Positions 1 to 8,500 of a stretch of 11,421 bases of DNA are shown in pieces. A model generated the notes under the pieces. It was not told the DNA's origin and made no database searches. It saw only the letters and a program-made list of their open reading frames with translations. A program made the translations under genes and the position numbers. Source of the DNA: Stramenopiles sp. TOSAG23-2 (taxonomy: Eukaryota; Sar); contig LT649935.1 in the NCBI GenBank assembly GCA_900128395.1, forward strand, positions 1-11,421. The letters are read 5' to 3'. Each line of letters begins with the position of its first letter. Within the stretch, counting starts at the first letter, position 1.

Positions 1-231
1 TATATACATTATAAGATATAATTATATTAATATATATTTAATATACATTTATTTATTATTATTATTGTTAAATAATATATCAATAAAAAATATTATATAT
101 TATAATATACATATTATAGATATTATATCTTAACATATATATATATACAAAGATTAACCATATTGTCTCCAACTTCTTCCGCGCATCCTTTTCTATTTTT
201 TTGGATTCTTTCAACATCTTTATAACAGAAT
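1..231 (+). promoter_or_regulatory. AT-rich upstream region of the glutathione synthetase gene
   Basis: This flank is nearly all A and T, with a TTA microsatellite at 53-66 and an AT dinucleotide run at 135-147. At about 164-220 it becomes pyrimidine-rich and less AT-rich, just before the ATG at 232. A pyrimidine-rich stretch at this distance could mark the transcription start, but that is inference. TATA-like words are everywhere and none stands out. No ORF or RNA gene was seen. An in-frame TAA at 223-225 prevents extension of the gene into this region. Confidence 0.4.
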
Positions 232-1845
232 ATGGCTGCTATTGTTCAAGATGATACACAAAAGACGTCAAAATCATTTGAGACACCTGTTGTCAAATCA
301 GAAGGAACATTTTTTAAAGAAAGGGAAAGCTTAAAACGTGATGTGATCGATTGGACATCAGCGAATGGTCTATTAGTACGTAATAAAGACGGGATGTTTA
401 CGAATTGCCCAATTACATTAATTCCATCCACATTTCCACAGAAAGTATATGTGGAAGCTTGTGATGTGGCTATGATATTCAATCGCTTAGTAGATCGAGT
501 TAGTCGTGATATCCCATGGCTTTTGGAGCAATTAAAAGACACTGCAGCTGGAGATGATTTTATTATGCAACAAATACAAATATGTAAAAAGGTTCATGTT
601 GAAGATATGGAAGAAGGATCCAAAACTTGGAAAAAACAACATTTGTATTTAGGGTTGAATCGCTCAGATTATATGATTCATGATCCACCGCCCAGTGAGA
701 AAGACGTATCCTTGTTTTCGTCCAATGAAGGGCAAGGTGGTTTTCTTCAAGTCGAATTAAATACGATTGCATCTTCATTTGGTGCTCTTTCAAATAAAAC
801 ATGCGCCTTGCATAGGTTCGTGTTACAACGTTATGAGGAAGCATCCATTGAATGCTATAAATCAATAGGTAACAATAATATCGACAGAATTGATTCAAAT
901 CGTTTACCAACTACAAACAATATTGAAATTTTATCAACAGGAATGGCAGAGGCATTTAAACGCTATGCAAAGGAAGTTAATGAAGTTTGTAGGGATGAAA
1001 ATAACCAACCAAAAGAAAATATTCCAAAAAAATATATTCTATTTATTGTGCAAGAAAATGAAACAAATACTGTTGATCAAAGAATGCTAGAATATGAACT
1101 ATTTTACAAACACAATATACATGTTTTACGTCGTTCGCTGACAAATTTGTCGAAGACAGCAGAAATTGTGGTTACTAGCAACGTCCCAAAGCTATATGTT
1201 GATAATAAAACCAAGGAAATATGTGTTGTTTATTTTAGGGACGGCTATGCACCAGATGCATATCCTACAAATGCTGAGTGGGATGTACGTGAGTTAATTG
1301 AAAAATCATATGCTGTCAAATGCCCTAGTATAGCATATCAATTAGTAGGGGCAAAGAAAATACAACAGGCACTTAGCGTAAAAGGTGTTTTAGAAAGATA
1401 TTTGTCTTCTAACGAAGTTATTAAAATCCGAAAATGCTTTGCGGGTTTGTATGAATTAAATGATGATAGTATACTTGCTGCAATAGAACATCCTGAACAT
1501 TTTGTTTTAAAACCACAACGTGAAGGTGGTGGTAATAATTTTTATGGCAAGGATATACCAGAACAATTGAAAAAAATGTCAAAAGTGGAACGTGGGGCAT
1601 ATATATTAATGCAACGGATATTTCCACCGCCGCAAAATGCGTTAATGTTAACCAAAACTGGAAAAGTAAATTCAGCAAAGGCATTGAGCGAACTTGGTAT
1701 TTATGGTGCATATTTAGGTGATGGCAAATCGGAATATTTTAATGAAAACGCTGGGCATTTATTACGTACAAAAGTTAATGGTACCGATGAAGGTGGTGTT
1801 GCTTCAGGGTATGCCGTTTTAGATTCTCCATATTTAGTAATGTAA
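232..1845 (+). CDS. Glutathione synthetase, eukaryotic type (EC 6.3.2.3)
   Basis: This enzyme joins gamma-glutamylcysteine and glycine using ATP, the second and last step of glutathione synthesis, normally in the cytosol as a homodimer. The protein has 537 residues and carries the family hallmarks in order: NRSDY at 143-147 (substrate-binding arginine R144), QVELNT at 173-178 (E175 and N177 match the magnesium ligands), VVYFRDGY near 330-340, GAKKIQQ at 373-379, the ATP-binding glycine-rich loop KPQREGGGNN at 427-436 (E431 the third magnesium ligand), HLLRTK at 509-514, and a GGVASG loop at 521-526 that closes over the site. All recognisable active-site residues are present, so it should be active. 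It is longer than the roughly 474-residue human enzyme because of an N-terminal extension of about 25-30 residues and a polar insert around 215-265. No signal peptide or membrane segment is visible. The start is fixed by an in-frame TAA at 223-225 and has A at -3 and G at +4. No introns. The symbol would be GSS or GSH2 depending on the organism. Confidence 0.96.
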   Translation: MAAIVQDDTQKTSKSFETPVVKSEGTFFKERESLKRDVIDWTSANGLLVRNKDGMFTNCPITLIPSTFPQKVYVEACDVAMIFNRLVDRVSRDIPWLLEQLKDTAAGDDFIMQQIQICKKVHVEDMEEGSKTWKKQHLYLGLNRSDYMIHDPPPSEKDVSLFSSNEGQGGFLQVELNTIASSFGALSNKTCALHRFVLQRYEEASIECYKSIGNNNIDRIDSNRLPTTNNIEILSTGMAEAFKRYAKEVNEVCRDENNQPKENIPKKYILFIVQENETNTVDQRMLEYELFYKHNIHVLRRSLTNLSKTAEIVVTSNVPKLYVDNKTKEICVVYFRDGYAPDAYPTNAEWDVRELIEKSYAVKCPSIAYQLVGAKKIQQALSVKGVLERYLSSNEVIKIRKCFAGLYELNDDSILAAIEHPEHFVLKPQREGGGNNFYGKDIPEQLKKMSKVERGAYILMQRIFPPPQNALMLTKTGKVNSAKALSELGIYGAYLGDGKSEYFNENAGHLLRTKVNGTDEGGVASGYAVLDSPYLVM

Positions 1846-1851
1846 AATAAA
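1846..1851 (+). promoter_or_regulatory. AATAAA polyadenylation signal candidate, glutathione synthetase gene
   Basis: A perfect AATAAA starts on the base right after the TAA stop (1843-1845). A second AATAAA lies at 1909-1914 in an A-rich run. Either could direct mRNA 3' end formation. If the first is used, the 3' UTR is only a few tens of bases. In such AT-rich DNA the hexamer also arises by chance, but the second gene has it at nearly the same place. Confidence 0.4.
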
Positions 1852-1923
1852 GACCCTGGCACCACATGATGGTAGAATGTGTCTGCCAACCAATTTTTTA
1901 TACAAAAAAATAAAAAAATATAG

Positions 1924-1975
1924 ATATACTAGAGTGTATATATGTATACTTCGTATTAGATACGCGCTAGTATAT
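1924..1975 (+). other. Hairpin-forming inverted repeat in the 3' flank of glutathione synthetase
   Basis: ATATACTAG at 1924-1932 is perfectly complementary to CTAGTATAT at 1967-1975. After one mismatch (1933/1966), six more pairs form between 1934-1939 and 1960-1965, one of them G-T. The loop, about 1940-1959, holds ATACTTCGTATT (1946-1957), which recurs downstream of the next gene. It may be a 3' UTR or 3' end element. AT-rich DNA readily yields weak hairpins, so function is inference. Confidence 0.35.
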
Positions 1976-2206
1976 ATATATTATATGTTATTATTTTTGT
2001 TAAGTTAATTGAATTCGTAGTAGAAAAATTTGTTTCAACAGATGTCTTACTGCAGACGAAACTGTGTACTATAGCTGGGCTAGCTAGATGTACTGTAGTA
2101 CGAGTTCGTATAAAAGTTAAAAGTACATTTACCATATATATAGTATAAATTCAATATAAAGATACAGAGTGTGTATATAAATTTACGATTTGATTTCCCT
2201 TAAAAT

Positions 2207-2233
2207 ATGCCTGGTGATGTAATTCCTCTATAG
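2207..2233 (+). other. Short upstream ORF 1 (8 codons) before the BEACH gene
   Basis: ATG at 2207 reads MPGDVIPL and stops at TAG 2231-2233. It would be an upstream ORF if transcription of the BEACH gene begins before it, which is not known. The sequence resembles the start of the second small ORF (MPGMVPLL). It could equally be chance. Confidence 0.12.
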
Positions 2234-2343
2234 ACTATCCAGGGCTCCCCCTCCCTGCTCTATCTTATTTATAATTCTAATAATAATAATCTAGTGAGAA
2301 CAGCTTATTAATAATAATTATTAAAATACTGTACTTCGGTAGC

Positions 2344-2397
2344 ATGCCGGGCATGGTGCCATTGCTATGGATGTATAAATTCAATAATACCTGGTAA
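2344..2397 (+). other. Short upstream ORF 2 (17 codons) before the BEACH gene
   Basis: ATG at 2344 opens a 17-residue frame, MPGMVPLLWMYKFNNTW, ending in TAA at 2395-2397. It lies in the less AT-rich island about 147 bases before the BEACH start codon and begins within the inverted repeat at 2343-2355. If it is in the mRNA leader it could lower or tune translation of the large ORF. Its length and place fit a uORF, but no conservation can be judged here. Confidence 0.18.
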
Positions 2398-2543
2398 AAT
2401 AGATGAATAATCTAGCACAACAATACAAAATAATAAATAAACATAACACATATACATATATCAAAAATTAGTAGTAACAAATATATATATATCCTAGATA
2501 ACAATATTATTTGCTATATGCTTAATAGCTAGATACGAAAATA

Positions 2544-5500
2544 ATGGCAGCAACATGGGGTATGAAAAATGATAAACTCACTAGCTTGCATAATCAGAAC
2601 GCCGACAATATAATTAATAACTTACTATTATTTAATGAAAATGATGAAATTAAAGTAGTGAAGTCTTTATTAGACACTCTTGTTGAAGGGAAATTTGATT
2701 TATGGACAAATTGCATTATCAAATCCCCTACTCACATACATATAATCATTTTTGGTTTATTGCCAAGATTGAAAATGGATTTGCAAATACATTTATTAGA
2801 TACATTTATCAATATTGTTGAACGCCACGTTCGGAATGCTGAAATTTGTCGAAAATATAAGTTAACTCACCATATTATCACCATGTTATTATCGAAGGAA
2901 AAATTTGTAAAAGATATGCTTGAAAAATTAGAAAAACGGTTCATAAGATTATTAGAAGCGATTGGAAAGCACTCTATTACAACTTTTGATTTATTCCATT
3001 ATTTCCGGCCATTTTCTCATCAAAATGGCTCGCAAGTGTCTGACGTAATAATTGATACAATGTTAGGGACTGCCATGTCTACACAACAAAATCGTCCACC
3101 ACCTTGTGTAGATATGGATAGTGGTGGTTCTATTCGAAATGTAAAAAATGCAAACGATAATCATTTAAATGAAACGAGAAAATCTACCGGTAAATCTACG
3201 GCTGCGTTAGCTGCTGCAAAAGCATTTGATCAAGACAATTTTGATTCATTCCTTACAACAAGTACTCCAAATGAAGATACTTCAAATAGCAACAAAAACA
3301 ATAATTATAGTAATTATAATAACCATAACAATAATAGAAAATCTCATGTAAATATCCATCTTGAAAAAGTCAAAGCAATTGCTAGCAAATTAAATATTAT
3401 TTCTCAAAATGGAATAGTAATTTTACCAAATATTCGTTCATGGCCATCTAGTGGTTATACAATTTGTCTATTTTTGCGACCAGAAGGTGTTGTTGATAGG
3501 GTCTCTGATCCACTTTTTATATTTCGTGGTAAGGAAGGCCACGGCGTTTCTGCTTATATAGTTGGAAGACACTTACTGTTGAAGACCATGAATGGAAAAG
3601 GGAATGATGTTGAGGTGTTAGTTGAAAATATCATAGATGCAAGAAGATGGAGGTGGTTATGTATTACACATGTATCCCGTGCGCTATGGCGAAGTAAAAT
3701 ATCTGTATTTATTGATGGCCAAAATGTATTTTCAAAACGCCAGTCTTACCCCGTTGCAGCATCAATGACCCCACTTAATGCATACATCGGCGGCTTTCAA
3801 GGTCAGATGGGTCCTATTTTGGTATTTAATACAGCAATATCAGATGCTCAGGTACAAAATTTATTTCATTTAGCTAGTAATCCAAGATTTTCTGTTGGCC
3901 CGCCACCAAAGCATTGGAGGCGTGGTTTTTTTCACATTGTTTCAATTCCATCGCCATCTCCCTCGTTTTTGGCATCTTCTCCTAATAAAAAAATAAATGC
4001 AGGAAACAATAGTCCAAAACTTTTGCCAAGGCGCAATAAAACGGGTATAGATGAAGGTGAGGTACTGTGGAAATCAATATACGATAAAATTATATTTGCA
4101 TATGATCCTAGACACCGCGTACGACATCGTGGTGAGAATGATACTGTAATACAATTACTAGATTTAAGTTGTAATGGTTACAATGGCACGTTGCTGTCGC
4201 CAGATCAAGGAACGCGCTTAATTTCCACTAATTTTTTATTGCAAGATGCAGTAGCATGTGGCGGCGGAGCATTTTGTTTATTTTTACCATTGTTACTTCC
4301 TGCTGTACAAAGTGGCAATGACTTTAATTGGCCACTTCATGTGGTTGATCATGTAAAGTGTGTCACGCCTAGTAGATTTGTTAGAATAGTGAGGCTTTTG
4401 TCTGCTTTGTTGCGGAATTCAGATACTAACCTTGTTCAATTAAGTATATCGAATGGTGTCAACATTTTGTCTTGGATTTTAAAAAATAGTGATACGAATA
4501 TGATAACATTAGATTTATGGAGTGCAATAAATGAATTAACAAATGTAGTTATTCATGGACCAGATCATGCAATGGCATCAGATGCTGTTTCAAGATTGAT
4601 GTTTAATCTTCAAATATGGTCCTTGGCTACGTTTGAAATTCAAAGTCAAATTCTAAGCGCACTCCAGTCTAAGCTCTCTTTAGCTTCTTATGTTCTTCGG
4701 TCCTCACTTGTACAAAGCTTTTTGGATTCCTTGAAATTGATTTACAAACTACGTCCGGCAATGACTAATCGGAATAGCAGTCATTCTACTGATACACATG
4801 GTATTTCAGACAGTCAATATTGCTCGCAGGCATGCAAAGGATTCTCTAGAGATGAACTCTTTGCAATGCGACGAGGTGTCTTGACTTTGATAGAAACATT
4901 AGTGACAGAAGATGAAGATAGGAACCTGAATGTTCTATATGACCATATTGTAATTCTTCTCAGTTCTGTTCGTGATCGTAAGGTTGTTGTAAATTCAAAA
5001 GACATACTTGAATTATTGGTAAATCTGATGGCTCGTTCGGAAAGGCTACCAAATACTTTACGGTGTCTTGTTTATGCAGCGGCTGGTCAGTGCTTTGTGA
5101 TGCTCTTAGGTTCCAATGATGAGCATGTTAGGAAATATGGATTAAAATTGACTCATTTATTATTTGCACAACGTAGACTATATAATCTTAAACAACTTGT
5201 GAAAAATAAAGATTCTGGAAATAGCAACAATCCATTGCAGCAAGACCAAGAGGAAGACAACGAGTTTTCTCAATTAAGACGACAAAAAGGTATGGTTGCT
5301 GTCGGGTCTGGCAACGATTATGGCTATCAAGGAAAGTTAAGTGAGCTTGTTGCCGCTGAAATGAAATATAATTTGTTGCAAAATCCTTATACAATTTCAA
5401 CCCATATTGGATTAATGGAATTCTTATGCTCTTCTAAATTAGAAAATCATCTTGTAAAAAATGGGAAACAATATGTAAGTTCGTTACAAAGTGAACATAT

Positions 5501-8500
5501 ACATGAAGAAACAAGCTTAGTTTTGGATATTATATTGGAATTAACGATGAAGTCAGATACGTCAAGTAAAATGAAACTAATTGTGCTTCGTGATCTGTGT
5601 ATTTTGGTACGCGCCAATAAAAGAAATAGAGAGTTGATACGGCAAAACCCTTTGTATTTAAAGAAAATTATTAGTTTATTGTACGGGGCTTACCATTTTG
5701 TAGCGGAGGATAATACTGTTGAAAATGGTCAAAAACTCAACAAAAATAGGACAATTAGCGATCAAACAAAAAAATCTTTTATTAAAGCACTTTTAAGCCC
5801 CACCCAATCTGTGCAGAGCATAGCTTTGTGGATGGATAAATTGGGAACAATGCAGCCTGAGGAGGCGTGGGATGTAATCTCTGAAATTTTACGGAAGGCG
5901 GGCTCTAAATTACAATCTATTAAAGTTCATGTCTATGAAATCATGGTAAATTTTGTCACAGAACAATTACCTAGTAAAGTTCCAAATCTTATTTATGAAT
6001 TTATTATGTCAATAATGGTGGAAATTATTGGTTACAATTGGATATCACTTGAACATTTATTAGTGTCTTTGAAACAAACAAGTGAAGATTATAACAAAGA
6101 TTTGGCTAAAAATATTGACTCTCCTGAGAAGAAAAATTTAAATGTTGGTAAAACTTACTTTAAAACAATTTTTTCGGGAGAGGAGGCTGTGAAAACGTTT
6201 TTTCGACAAATAATTTTACGTGTGCTAAAAAGGACTTATAATTTAGCTAAGCATAAGTTGATTGTCCCAGAAAGATTGCCGAAAGATGGCGCATTGCGAT
6301 GGGATGGGGCTAGTAAAGCTGCTAAAACTTGGAACGATGTTATCCTATTATTGCATTCTACAACAGATTTCGTTCTTGGCGATACCTGGGGAAATGCTAG
6401 AAGCGTTGAAACCAATGCTGATGATGTAGAGTTGATTAGTGCTACTTTATTGCTTTGGGGTGCGTTAGCTGGCGATTTAGGTTCTAAGCCAGGTTCTGGT
6501 GTTGATGAAATTCCCGATGAAGGTTCCCACAATGCAAAGACGGACAAGACATATCCATGTACCATTTCAGGAATAATACGTCCGTTGTTTCCAAATGTAG
6601 TCCAACGATTGTTGCAATTAGTATTTCATATGCTTCAAATTGATTGTCAAGGTATAGAGGCTTTGGGGGCATCAAAAGAAGCTTTTCGGTTCCAACAGTC
6701 TGCTGTTCATATCGCTAGTATATTACAACGACTATTGCATATGATAAACGTTTTAGACCATGGTGTAAAAAGTGAAGAAGAAAATGAAGACAACGCATTG
6801 ACTGAGACTCGTGAGAGAAATCAAAAAGTCCTCCTATGGATGATACCAATATTACATAGTTTAATATTACGTGTAAGGGGAATCGAAATTTCCATATCAA
6901 ACGAAGATCCAATTGTCCTTTTTCGGCAAAAAATGGTTGAAATAATTGGTGACGTGATTACGTCAGCAGAAGAAATACTTAGACGTAAAGGTGGTGATAA
7001 GTTATTTGAAAGTTTAGTAGATTCCCCATTATCAAGTGCTAATTTAGATACCAGATTATCAGAGTGGGAAATGTACTTGTGCAATCCAATGTTTTTGAAT
7101 ACAAAAATGAAATTTGAAGAAACAATTGGTACATACAGAAAGCAACTAAATAATTATCAAACCGAATTATTACGGATATATAAGACTTTAGAGTTGGAAA
7201 ATGAACTTATTAACGATGATGCAATGGAAAGAATGGCAAATGGGGAATGGAAAAAAATATTGTCTCAGCACGAAAATGATGACCTGCATCGATTACGAAA
7301 TAAAGCAAAATTTGAGGCTTGGAAAGATCACAGTGCGAAACGTCAATCATTTAAAATTTTAAATTCTTTGGCATTATCACACAATCCATGGACATGGAGG
7401 GAAACGGATTTGAATGATTCCATCGTTCATAAAAATCAAGCTTTAACAAGATGCCAATCTTTAAATGCTAGTGAAAATAAATTTCGTATGCGTGTGCGAA
7501 TAGATGAATTGACAGAAGTGAAAGATTTATTAACAACAATGACAGCATTATCGGAAAATAAGATAATGAGTGAAAGCGCTGAAACTATTGATGACATTGA
7601 CGATGGTTTGCACGCATTGAAGAGTAGAAGTTCCCTGGATGAGAATTTTACATCTTCTGAATTCAGGGAAGATGATGACGGCGAGAATGATCCAAAGAGA
7701 AATTTAAGCGCGAATGATACTACCTTGGTTCAAAACTCTGAGCTATCTATTGATGCCCATATTCCAGAAGCCAAAATATTAGAGGAAAACGACGATAAAT
7801 CAAAAACTGAGAAAGTCTTGGAAGCTGCTGAAATCGCATTTGGGCAATCTTCGTGGCAAAAGGGAAAGAATGAGAAGATTACATTTGGTACCATTGCTGA
7901 ACTTATTCTCCCAATGTGCGTAGTGAAAGGTCGAGTAGAATTAAGTTCGGAGGCTTTGTATTTCTACGGTGAAGGTTTTGGTGGTGCGGGTCAGGATACT
8001 AGTTCAAAGCAAATTGATGCAAAAGCGTTGTTAAGGGAAAGGTGGATTGATGATGACAGCTCTAATAAATGTTTTTGCTGTCAAACGGAAATTAAATCAG
8101 GTATTATATCCTCAGGGAAACATCATTGTCGGTGTTGTGGGGGAATTTTTTGTGCTGAGTGTACCAAACATGAATGTGTTTTGCCATCCCTTGGTTTTCA
8201 TGAACCCGTTCGCGTTTGTGAAAAGTGTTTTGAACGAGAGCAAAAGAAGCGCGGTGGTGAAGGTGTCTTATCCATCGTAGCACAGCATTATAGTCGAGTT
8301 TTAGAAAGTGCCACAACATCTACGTTAGAATCTTTAAAAACAAGGCGCATATTATTAAATGATATAATTGACATAAGAGCTCAAAGGTATTTACTGCGAC
8401 CTTGTGCTTTAGAAATTGTTGCCAATGAGCGTCGCACGGCATATTTATTTAATTTTGTTCGAGGGAAAACAGATACAGAAAGATTTTTTCAAAAATTAAT

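Larger units (their letters stand above)
1852..2543 (+). other. Non-coding spacer between the two main genes
   Basis: About 690 bases with no long ORF on either strand, no tRNA-like A or B box and no recognisable RNA gene. It is mostly A and T, except for a less AT-rich island at about 2200-2400 with a pyrimidine-rich stretch at 2245-2267 and a 13-base inverted repeat, CATGCC-G-GGCATG, at 2343-2355. Other contents are a GTACT/AGTAC palindrome near 2091-2102, a TAA/AAT microsatellite near 2277-2290 and an AT run near 2480-2492. TTCGTAT occurs at 1951-1957 and 2105-2111, and its reverse complement at 2533-2539, just before the next ATG. The spacer must hold the 3' end of the first gene and the promoter of the second, but no border can be drawn. 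Confidence 0.5.

Noticed and set aside
1-160. Replication origin, centromere or telomere-like sequence suggested by the AT-rich start
   Set aside because: Only TTA and TA microsatellites are seen. All spacers here are similarly AT-rich, and there is no telomere-type repeat.
2040-2120. Possible tRNA or other small RNA gene in the spacer
   Set aside because: Short palindromes such as CTAGCTAG and GTACTGTAGTAC are present, but no cloverleaf, A box or GGTTCGA-type B box could be assembled on either strand.
3178-3215. P-loop-like word STGKST in the BEACH protein N-terminus
   Set aside because: A Walker A motif needs Gly five residues before the GK pair; here that position is Thr. The segment lies in a polar, low-complexity linker with no NTPase fold around it.
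8047-8280. Alternative + strand 77-codon ORF over the FYVE region, considered as sign of a frameshift
   Set aside because: The main frame carries all FYVE zinc ligands and continues into intact PH-BEACH and BEACH domains, so the other frame is a by-product.
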